Part shown: positions 13,601 to 25,600 of the stretch, piece by piece
Numbering within the stretch: position 1 is the stretch's first letter
Layout of the letters: the number at the start of each line of letters is the position of its first letter
Origin: Cladorhizidae sp. MBARI D1340-BT2
Taxonomy: Eukaryota; Porifera; Demospongiae; Poecilosclerida; Cladorhizidae
Reading direction: 5' to 3'
Assembly: GCA_028752905.1 (NCBI GenBank)
Contig: JAQNBH010000017.1
Location: forward strand, 36,769,101-36,833,100
Length of the DNA stretch: 64,000 bases
Notes under the pieces: generated by a model
The model's input: only the letters and a program-made list of their open reading frames with translations
Told to the model about the DNA's origin: nothing
Databases searched by the model: none
Made by a program: the position numbers and the translations under genes

Positions 13601-16600
13601 ATAGCACAGATCTTCAAGTGCATATACACACATAGGCATGTTGTGTGTGTGCTGAACATGGTCAAGAGCTATGATTAGTTAATTATGGATTTATTCTGAG
13701 AAACTTCTTCTAGGAAGTTGCTTGACTAAAAAATAAAAAATAAAAAATAAATAAAATAATAATAATAATAATAATATATATATATAACAAGACAATTTTT
13801 GTTTAATTTAAATTTATACATATTATGTAGATAAACTTGCAATTTTTTTTAAACAAGCAACAAACATTATAAGACCCTTTACCTACTGAAGCAATGAAGA
13901 CAGGCAATATTATACTAGGTGCTGACAGGTAGAGGTTCCTAAAATGCTTGTGGTCTAGATTGGTAAATTCTTGTTTGATTTCTTCTGACAAGCCAATCCA
14001 ATATATATAACTTGTGTGCATATACTGTAATATCTGTAATGCCAACTATAGAAACAATGTTCTGTTCTTTGTTTTTGAAGAACTACTGGATGGACATGTC
14101 CAGAGAGAAAGGAACAAGAATTGGTGTGTGCATTGGCACCAAACTCTTGACTAGCAATGCGGTTGAATATTTATCCAACGGGATAACCGACTACAGAACT
14201 AGAGAGAAACAAAAACCATCAGACCATGCTCCAGTCATCATGGAATATCCTTCACATTAGAGCATCTACTTAAACTTTAATGACCTGCTCTCTAGCAAAT
14301 CCAAATACAAGCTCCATCATGTAAGTTATCACTGATAGCGTGCATGCAATGTCGCATTTATGTTCTGTCTTCCTCAAATTTATCAATTATAATTAACATG
14401 CAAAACCATGTCTTGTGTTAGCAAATGTTTAAACGGCTCACAAACACCCAAATAGCCCACATCAAACATTGCTTTCTTTAGTTAAAAAAAAAAATTGCAC
14501 AAAGCAAATGAATGTAAAATAGCATGCTCTATGCCACCAATATACTGATCAACGAGTATCCAATCACAGGGGCTTTTCTATCTGCCATATGCTCAGCTGC
14601 AATGTTTGCAGATTAGAGAGTCCTGCCTTTTAAGGCGAATCGAGTTCTTTTACTTTATTTATAAAATCCGAGTTTGGTGGGTATCGTTCGACGTTCTCTG
14701 CATTTGTTGTAAATTTTATTGAGGTTTTTGAAATAATATTGTGCTAGTATTCATACAAAATAAATAATTCTGTGTGGTTTTCTTTACTTTAGAATATTAC
14801 TTTATAGTCGCCACTGATTTTCAAATATAATTTATGGTTTCTTTTTTACCAATAAATACTACAAACATTTATAGGACCAAACATTTATAGGACACTTTAA
14901 TTACGAACAGCAGATATTATACTAATGCATACTACAAACATCTTTAGGACCCTTTAATTATGAACAGCAGATATTAAAATAGGAGCATTACCTTGATCAA
15001 TATTAAGATAAAAGGTCTTATAGATTTGGCTCTATATTGGCAAATACTTAATTACTTTTTTTTAATACAAGATACATCTAGGCAAGCAGTCGTATTAAAA
15101 AGTTATTCGGGATAACTCCAAAACTTGCCAATCATTGAAGATGTTGTTCCTTACCATGCGAATCACAAGCACACACACAAACCCTCGGACCACAAGTAAC
15201 TTACCTGGTTTTGTTGAAGGTCTATGCTGTAACTACATATCATCACAGAAGTCAACTTCTCAGTAAACCACTGACTATTCAATGAAAATGTCCAGTAGAG
15301 GTGAATCGGCTCAGCTAGGCTCAATCTTGTGCACACATGAGTGGGTTAATTAGGTTGACAACCTTTTACCAATTTTTATGATGTTCTGGATGCGTCGTTG
15401 CAATATATTGGAAAATCTGGACTCTTCTGTTAAAATTGCAACGACAGGACCGATGTGTGCAAGTTACTGTAGTATGATAGAGAGACCTTTGTGCAGTTTT
15501 GGGGGCTGTCAGTTTACTGCCTCAGCAAAGGAATCTAAGCTTGCTGGAAGTTACTTTGGAGCCAAAAACGTTAGAAATCACTGCTCTAGTTTGCAAATAA
15601 GTTTCCAGAGGGAAGCCACATCCTTCTCTACCTATTCATCATAGCATGGAAATCACGTTTATTAAACCTCTAAAAAAAATCTCTAAATGATGTACTAACA
15701 GAGACACATACACTTTGTTGAGGGTGCGTTTTAGGCTAGTGTGGCATCCAGCAGACAATACACACACCACAGTTAACTACACACCTACATGTCTATATAC
15801 ACATATAGCAGTTATCCACATGTCTATACACACAGTTATCCACATGTCTGTACACACACAGTTATCCACATGTCTGTACACACACACAGTTATCCACATG
15901 TCTATACACACACACACAGTTATCCACATGTCTATATACACACACAGTTATCCACATGTCTGTACACACACACACAGTTATCCACATGTCTATATACACA
16001 CACAGTTATCCACATGTCTATACACACACACACAGTTATCCACATGTCTATATACACACAGTTATCCACATGTCTGTACACACACACACAGTTATCCACA
16101 TGTCTATATACACACACAGTTATCCACATGTCTATACACACACACACAGTTATCCACATGTCTATACACACACAGTTATCCACATGTCTATACACACACA
16201 CAGTTATCCACGTGTCTATACACACACACAACAGTTATCCACATGTCTATATACACACATACACATGCACACACATGTCTATACACACACACACATGTAT
16301 ATACACACACATGTATATACACACACATGTCTATACACACACACACACAGTTATCCACGTCTATACACACACACACAACAGTTATCCACATGTCTATACA
16401 CACACACACACACAACAGTTATCCACATGTCTATATACACACATACACATGCACACACATGTCTATACACACACACACATGTATATACACACATGTCTAT
16501 ACACACACATGTCTATATACACACACATGTCTATATACACACACACATTATCCACGTCTATACACACAACAGTTATCCACATACAATCTGTACACACACA

Positions 16601-19600
16601 CAGTTATTGTAGCTACTTTTTGTTGTTGTCAAAGCCATTGTGGAAGTGTTTTCAAGAAGGTTTGCATCCAACAGCCTCCAAATACACAAAGACATACCTA
16701 AATATTAGACAACTTTCCCTCTCTTTCTCTTTTGTCGAAGCCATCGAGAATAACACTTCCCTCTGTAAATTTCGCCATTTCAGCACTTGCAGTACTTAGT
16801 TTTCTAATAGAGTAGAGCTAGAGGCAGCCTCGCTAACTAGTGCATTATGTGAGCTCTAACATTCTAGTACAGTAGTTTGTTGGAAAAGCCCTGAGGTTGT
16901 TATTTGCATGCTATTGACAGAAATGTGAAAAATTCAAGTGCAGATATACCACCAAACACAAGGCCAATGATTGTAAATATCTCGCCATTTTTGGCAATGG
17001 TGGCTTCCAGTGAGCCTGGATACATCACCTAATGTTACAAAGCTAATATCCATATCCCAGCATCTTCGTGTAAAGTTTGAGCTCCGTAGTTTCAAGACTG
17101 TAGCCATGCAAAAGGATGAACACACACACACAGAATATATATATATAATATATACTCTCCTTCACAAATTCTATGTCCACATGGAGTGTTAGGTAAAGAT
17201 TATAATTTTCAAGCTGAAGTATGTACAGTATCATACATGTACCTGCCATGGAAGGATAAGAGGAAGTGTGTGTGTGTGTGTGTGTGTGTGTGAGTGTGTG
17301 TGTGTGTGCTGGCCTCACCGTGACAGTCCCCCTGGCCAGGGGCATTGCCCATGATGATCCTGACACAGCTGTAGGCCGTGTAGTTGGCTCTCTTGCCTTC
17401 CTTGCCATACGAGTGCCTGACATTGTACGCATACTGCTTCTCAAACTGCACACACAATAATACCAAGGAAATGGTTGCAGCCAGTAATGCTCAAGGAACC
17501 TCAAGCTAACCCGGCAACCTAACCCATCCTACTAATGCATCAACCTTACCCCACCCTGCTGACCCATCCTTAATGCATCAACCTAACTCACCATGTTAAC
17601 CAATCCTGCTAATGCATTAAGCTAACCCACCATCCTGCTAATGCATTAAGCTAACCCACCATCCTGCTAATGCATCAAGCTAACTCATCCTGCTAATGCA
17701 TCAACCTAACTCACCACGTTAATCCATCCTCCTAATGCATCAAGCTAACTCACTGGCATCAAGCCAACCCACTATGCTAACCCATCCTACTAATACATCA
17801 AGCACCTTAACTTACCATGTTAGCCATCCTGCTAACACATAAAGCTAACCCCCCATCATACTCAATATGGTCTAGTGCAGGGACAATCATGTTCACTTCT
17901 TACTCCATCTCATCTCATGTACATAGTATGCAATACAAAACACTACCATATGTGCAAATCATGTTACTTTATCTAGCTCCATCTTCTTGATGAATTCTGC
18001 CTTCCAAAAAGCCAGCGCCTGCTCTAACGTTAGTCCAATGCTTTTGAGGAAGAGTCCATACTGTAGCCTGGCAAAGTGCTTGAGATGGTGCTCTCTACGG
18101 AATGTCTCGTGGAGGTGCCGCATGCAGGGTGGGTAGGACTCCCTGGACAGCTGCACGGAAGAGGATTCACACATGACCATCAATGATAAATCATACTAAT
18201 AAAGATGTTCCACTGAAGCCTCAACGCACCACAGTTTCAATGTGGCGTCTTCAATAATAATAATAATGAGATTAAAGCAAAACAACATCTCATGATGGAA
18301 GTTATTGCTGGAGTCCATGTTGGACTCACCAATGAAGTTTCACCTGCATTATTTCAGTCTCGGAGTTGAGACTGGGATGTTTCGAGTAATCATCTGCTCT
18401 CATCATCAACCACTCTTTCATTACTGGTCTTCATCACATGACCCTCCACCATTAAGTTCATGGGTGAAGTGGAACACGTCAAAAATCTTCAAATGCCCAA
18501 AACTCTTCTTTTTGGGTGTGTGTGCAAAGGATATTGATGGAATCAAAACCACCACCTGTAATCAACACGGACCAGTATTTGACCTTCAAACTTCAATCAA
18601 CACCTAGATCATGAGCTCGTTTTGGTAAGGACCCTACAGCAGTGGGCCAACACTGTGGCAAGCTTACAAGAAGTGGGCCAACAACCGTGGCAAGCTTACA
18701 AGAAGTGGGCCTATACTGTATTAAGCTTAGAAGAAGTGGGCCAACACTGTGGCAAGCTTACAAGAAGTGGGCCAACAATTGTGGCAAGCTTACAAGAAGT
18801 GGGCCTATACTGTATTAAGCTTAGAAGAAGTGGGCCTACACTGTGGTAAGCTTAGAAGAAGTGGGCCTAAACTGTGATAAGCTTAGAAGTGGGCCAACAC
18901 TGTGGTAAGCTTAGAAGAAGTGGGCCAACACTGTGATAAGCTTAGAAGTGGGCCAACACTGTGGTAAGCTTAGAAGAAGTGGGCCAACACTGTGATAAGC
19001 TTAGAAGTGGGCCAAAACTGTGGTAAGCTTAGAAGAAGTGGGCCAACACTGTGGTAAGCTTAGGAGAAGTGGGCCAACACTGTGGTAGGCTTAGAAGAAG
19101 TGGGCTTAAATTGTGGTAAGCTTAGAAGAAGTGGGCTAACACTGTGTTAAGCTTAGGAGAAGTGGGCCATACTGTGGCAAGCTTAGAAGAAGTGGGCCTA
19201 AACTGTGGTAGGCTTAGAAGAAGTGGGCCAATACTGTGGTAAGCTTAGGAGAAGTGGGCCAACACTGTGATAATCTTAGAAGAAGTGGGCCAATACTGTG
19301 GTAAGCTTAGAAGAAGTGGGTCAACACTGTGGTAAGTTTAGAAGTGGGCCAACACCGTGGTAAGCTTAGAAGAAGTGGGCCAACAATGCACGGTAAGTTT
19401 AGAAGAAGTGGGCCAACACTGTGGTCAGCTTAGAAAAAGTGGGCCAACACCGTGGTAAGCTTAGGAGAAGTGGGCTGACACTGTGATAAGCTTAGAAGAC
19501 CAAAATAAGCACTTCAAGACGGAAGTATATTGAAAGAGTTTTGACCATCTATGCCTAGAAAACCTCAAGAACAGTCGACTCCACCACCACTCCTACGAAG

Positions 19601-22600
19601 TCCATGTTAGCATATGTTAGAAGAGTTTCGTAATGCCTGACCTAAATTTTTGGAGACCACAATGCTGCTGTGTTCCGCAAGCATTTATGATGCCATCGCA
19701 TCTCAAACAGTCAGACCCAAAGACACTGCACCCGATATGAACAACACTAGAACACTAAACCCGATATGAACAACACTAAAACACTACACCCGATATGAAT
19801 AACACTAAAACACTACACCCGATATGAACAACACTAAAACACTATACCCGATATGAACAACACTAAAACACTACACCCGATATGAACAATACTAAAACAC
19901 TACACCCGATATGAACGACACTAAAACACGAGAGTATTGATTGTCAAATGTGATGCATTTTACGCATGAGGAAGTGGCTGAAGTGAGGAGGTACGTTTCA
20001 AAGAATAGCCTTCAGTGGTGGGTCATTTTGGGGCCAGATTGGTTTCTCCCAGCCACCAACTGCATCAAAGTGAACATCTGGCTAAGACATGCCATACTGT
20101 AGATCATGTGAAGGTGCTGTGTGATGAGTCCAATCAATACAGATGTGAACCCACCAAGGAGAGGGACTACAGCCAGAGCCTGCTTGCCTCTCTGGGCCCC
20201 CCTCGTGCAGTACTGGCTACCTGGTGGAGGTCACATGGTAAGACCAATAACGGTCAGTGATTGACAACGAGCAGGAATCTGCTTGAAATACCCGTCTCAA
20301 CTCCAAGACTGAAAAAGGGGAGAGGGGAGGGGGAATCTGCTACAGCAATCCTTTAGTGGCTCAGTGGAGGGTCCCTTTGAGCCAGACCTGGTGTTTATTC
20401 TGGTTATTTAAAAAATTTATTTCCAAATTTTGAAAAAAAGCAAGCTCGCTGAAATAATAGCTGTGATTGTATTTAATCTTCTATCGAGTAGCTCTTCCTA
20501 ATCTGTTCCTTCTATGCATGTCTGCCAGCCCTGTCATCAGCAGGTCGACAACACAGTATAGACATGCCCCCATCAAGACAAAATTTCACACTAGACTCTA
20601 CAACTAACATACATGAACTTGGTCTGGGGGGGGGGGGGGGGGGGGGGGGAGAGAGGTGCCTGAATATTTCCCCCATTCTAGTTCCTTCCCCCCCCCCCCC
20701 CCCCCCCCCCCCCCCACCCCCACTTCCCCAAAGAATTTTGAAATTATAGAGCTAATTTACTGAATATTCAGTACATTGGAACAGTGTGAATCAGTTCTGG
20801 AGGTTACATATCTTTCCTCCATTCCCCAAACTTTAATTTCAGTTCTGGAGATTATCCCCCCCCACACACACACACCGACCCCAAACCCCTATGAAACACA
20901 GGGCAGTGTAGGTCCCTCTCCACTCCATATCTAGCACTAGCACATTGAACACTACCATGTTGATCTGCGAGAGCTGGATCTGCCCCTGCACCTGACTACC
21001 AACACTCGAGAAGTCTTCCCCCAAGTAGCGATACTTGAGCTTCCTCAGAAGCGGCTGGATCCTCTCGTCGTCGTCCACCACACTGAGGTGATGAAGTGTT
21101 TTCTGCACAACACATGACACATCAGTGACAATAAAGTGGAAATTACACCGTCAAATTCAACACTCATTACCCGTTGCGCAATTGCTACCTCGGCCAGGGT
21201 GCTTCAACTGGGTGTGAACATAGATGCCCAGTGGTGCCCAAGTTCAATATTACTATTTAAAAATAGTCAGTCAGAACACTGTACTTAATACAAGCTAGGG
21301 CTGTAGTGCTATAGGGCTAGGGATGTAGGGCTAAGGTTGTAAGGTGAGTAACAAGCTTGACTTTGGACACCCATAGATCACCCAGGATTCACATCACACC
21401 AGAGACTAGCCAACAACCTTTGCTGCAAACTCACAAACTTCATAGTACATTCCCCTTGAGACTAGTTTCTTGAAAGTGATCATAAAAATATATTCTAGAG
21501 CTCATTCCATGTGGTCATATTAGACTCTTCCTACCAAGGGGGGGGGGAAGGGGGAAAAGGATTTTTTTAACGCAACATGAAGGTCTTGAGAGCTTTGGGG
21601 TTAAAATAAAAAGGGCGTGTCACTCCCTTGGTAGTTCCGTAAGTTCCATATGGGCATTATGATACCACAGGCTACAAGCACCCAAAGTCAAACACTCGAC
21701 TTATACTCCGGCCAGCCAACACAGCAGCGACTTCTCCAAAGCACATTAGGCCTCAAGTATATTTAGTTTGACTAACCACGAGTTCTTCGGAGAGCCTGGT
21801 CCTGAACTTGTTGCAAACCAGTGAAACGATCATCTCGGCATTCTTCTCTGGAATGTACACATAGCCCTGCAATATACACACGTTGGAACATGCCAAGAAG
21901 CCGGGGGTGGGGTGGGTGGGGAAATCCCTGAGCTGCTTCCATATTAGGTCCTATCCATATTAGGTCCTATACATGTACAGTATATCAACGAGACTCCCTA
22001 TATCGGTTGACCCCTCATTCAAAATGACGGATATTAGTTGAATGAGGATGACGGATATTAATTGACTCCTCATTCAAAATGGCAGATATCGGTTGACCCC
22101 TCATTAAAAAAAATGACGGATATTAGTTGAATGAGGATGACGGTTATTAATTGACTCCTCATTCAAAATGACGGATATCAGTTGACCCCTCATTCAAAAT
22201 GGCAGATATCGGTTGACCCCTCATTCAAAATGACGGATATTAGTTGAATGAGGATGACGGTTATTAATTGACTCCTCATTCAAAATGACGGATATCAGTT
22301 GACCCCTCATTCAAAATGGCAGATATCGGTTGACCCCTCATTCAAAATGGCAGATATCGGTTGACCCCTCATTCAAAATGGCAGATATCGGTTGACCCCT
22401 CATTTAAAATGGCGGATATTAGTTGATGACCCCTCATTCAAAATGGCGGATATTAATTGACTCCTCATTCAAAATGACGGATATCAGTTGACCCCCCAAA
22501 ATGGCAGATATTAGTTGACCCCTCATTCAAAATGGCAGATATTAGTTGACCCCTCATTCAAAATGGCGGATATTAGTTGACCCCTTATTCAAAATGGCGG

Positions 22601-25600
22601 ATATCAGTTGACCCCTCATTCAAAATGGCGGATATTAGTTGACCCCTTATTCAAAATGGCGGATATTGGTTCCTCATTCAATGACCTCCCTCCTCATTCA
22701 GAATGGCAGATGCAAAAGAAGCACAAAACCCCCAATCTCAGCAACATGTTACTCCGACAGCTTCTCGGCATCTTCAACGTTGTTTCCAGAATTTTCTGTT
22801 TCAAAAATACTTCCCGTGTGCCTTTAATTTTGTAAACTGGCAAAATCCTGAAGCAGAGGTAATAAACTGGCAGAATCCTGAAGCTGAGAATCCTGAAGCT
22901 GAGGTAGTAAACCTGAATTTGGGGTCAGAATCCTGAAGCCGAGGTAGTAAACTGGTAGACTCCTGAAGGTGAGGCAGTAAACTGGCAGAAACCTGAAGTA
23001 TAACAACCCTCAGCATAATGCATATGTGTGAGATATTGGGCCCAGCTGAGCTGACTCTTGCCTAGGTTGATGAGGATGCCACGCCCACTCAAACATTCTA
23101 GTACAAGTCTTAGTGTATGTAGGAGCTCCTGTGCTGGAGCTAGGGGTCAAGAGGTCGCCAATGTGTATACACATGGCAAAAGTCCACGCAGCACTCGGTC
23201 CATTAACTGCTGATAATATTGAGCTGACACCATTACTGGTCTGAGTGAGAAGGAAACAAAAAGTTGGTGAAACAATTTACATCACATGGTAACAAAAGAG
23301 ACATATCAACTTCTGCCAAGGACGCAACACATGTGCACATCCAAAGTGACGTGGACAGTCCCGGGTTACCCCAAAGTCAATAGAAGCCTAGAAATGATGT
23401 CTGCAGGAGATGCAATGGGCAGTATTAAATTAGCTAACAGTGATGCTGAGCAGCTCTTGCTTTTGACTACATGCATTGCTAATTACGTTATAGATCAAGG
23501 GAGGAGCTTAATAATTGCTGTGAATAAATGGAATTTGGTGCGCTTAAAAAACATGAATTATGACGCCAAATTTGTTTATCACATGGAGAAATATTTGCCT
23601 CTAATTAAAGGTGTGCCTGTCGTATTTTTGTCTCTGATAAAATTAGCACTACGGAGAAGTTCTGGATAAACGTTTGGATATTTATGAGCTTTGGAATAGG
23701 AAAATTCCCACCAGTAAGTTGAACGATTGGTTCAAATTGACCTAGAGCGCCATAATGATAGGTTAAAATTTGACCTAGAGTGCCATAATGATTGGCTAAA
23801 ATTTGACCTAGAGTGCCATAATGATTGGCTAAAATTAGACATAATGATTGGCTAAAATTAGACATAATGATTGGCTAAAATTTAACCTAGAGCGCCATAA
23901 TGATTGGCTAAAATTAGACATAGAGCGCCATAATGATTGGCTAAAATTAGACCTAGAGTGCCATAATGATTAGACCTAGAGCGCCATAATGATTGGCTAA
24001 AATTAGACCTCGAGTGCCATAATGATTGGCTAAAATTAGATATAGAGCGCCATAATGATTGGCTAAAATTAGACCTAGAGTGCCATAATGATTGGCTAAA
24101 ATTAGACCTAGAGCGCCATAATGATTGGCTAAAATTAGACCTAGAGCGCCATAATGATTGGCTAAAATTAGACCTAGAGCACCATATAGAGCGCCATAAT
24201 GATTGCCTAAAATTAGACTAGAGTGCCATAATGATTGGCTAAAATTAGACCTAGAGCGCCATAATGATTGGCTAAAATTAGATATAGAGAGCCATAATGA
24301 TTGGCTAAAATTAGACCTAGAGTGCCATAATGATTGGCTAAAATTAGACCTAGAGCGCCATAATGATTGGCTAAAATTAGACCTCGAGTGCCATAATGAT
24401 TGGCTAAAATTAGATATAGAGCGCCATAATGATTGGCTAAAATTAGACCTAGTGCCATAATGATTGGCTAAAATTAGACCTAGAGCGCCATAATGATTGG
24501 CTAAAATTAGACCTAGAGCACCATATAGAGCGCCATAATGATTGCCTAAAATTAGACCTAGAGTGCCATAATGATTGGCTAAAATTAGACCTAGAGCGCC
24601 ATAATGATTGGCTAAAATTAGACCTAGAGTGCCATAATGATTGGCTAAAATTAGATATAGAGCGCCATAATGATTGGCTAAAATTAGACCTACCCTAGAG
24701 TGCCATAATGATTGGCTAAAATTAGACCTAGAGTGCCATAATGATTGGCTAAAATTAGACCTAGAGTGCCATAATGATTGGCTAAAATTAGATATAGAGC
24801 GCCATAATGATTGGCTAAAATTAGACCTAGAGTGCCATAATGATTGGCTAAAATTTGACCTAGAGCGCCATAATGATTGGCTAAAATTAGACCTAGAGTG
24901 CCATCGATTACCTATTCTGAAAACATGTATATATATATATATTAATTGTTTTACTCAAACCCAATAAGATCTCCTGCATTCAAGTTATTTAGAGCGCCAT
25001 AATGATTGGCTAAAATTAGACCTAGAGCGCCATCGATTACCTATTCTGAAAACATGTATATATATATTAATTGTTTTACTCAAACCCAATAAGACCTCCT
25101 GCATTCAAGTTATTTAGAAATGACCCGAGCAATATCTCTGATGCTTAGTAAATTGGTGCATACCCTGCGAGAAGATTCTGGTATGCCAGGTGCACCCATT
25201 CGATTTCAAATCAAATGATCGTTACATAAAGAAATAAATGGTAAAATCAGTGCTAATAATTAGGTCAAAATTGGTGAATGCGAGCTTAAAGAAAGTTACG
25301 AATATGAATTATTGGAAATGTGGCCTTTATCAAAATAAAATGCAATTATCACTAAAAAAATTTTTTTGCAGCTAAGCAGCTTCTCAATGCTGTACTAAAT
25401 GCAATGGATGCTTGGAAGTTGGCGCTAGGTCGGCAAAAATACTTGAGTGCAGAGGGCAATAAAAGTTTTGCAGGATACAGAAGGTTTGAAGCGTCGAATT
25501 CCAAAAGACGTCTTTTACAGGCCCAGATAAGTGTCAACATGCAAAACTTGTAGAAAAAGAAAGCGACTATTTAGAGATATAATAAACAATTAGTGCAGAA

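Larger units (their letters stand above)
23350..25225 (+). pseudogene. der: Bacterial-type GTPase Der (EngA) relic in PRIM2 intron 5
   Basis: Der is a bacterial double-GTPase that helps assemble the 50S ribosome. This relic keeps part of the second G domain and the C-terminal KH-like domain. In order: [20 protein letters not shown] (23385-23445); [20 protein letters not shown] with the NKWD-type G4 motif (NKWN here, near 23525); [14 protein letters not shown] (G5 area, near 23630); after a frameshift, [20 protein letters not shown] and NDWFKL (23655-23735); then a 33-bp repeat array; then CHRLPILKT (24900 and 25030); [18 protein letters not shown] (near 25095-25145); and [17 protein letters not shown] (25168-25218). 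The first G domain is absent. Several frameshifts and stops make it non-functional. PRIM2 exons 5 and 6 flank it, so it is integrated in the host chromosome. The style resembles alphaproteobacterial Der; that is inference. Confidence 0.85.

Noticed and set aside
15715..16799. Plus-strand frames of 328 and 336 codons
   Set aside because: Composed of [14 protein letters not shown] repeats from the CA-rich array; all three frames are open at once.
20015..20260. 81-codon plus-strand frame in PRIM2 intron 7
   Set aside because: No family resemblance and no splice or start context.
23350..25225. Bacterial contamination as an explanation for the der segment
   Set aside because: PRIM2 exons lie on both sides in correct order and phase, the segment is decayed, and it contains a eukaryotic-style minisatellite.
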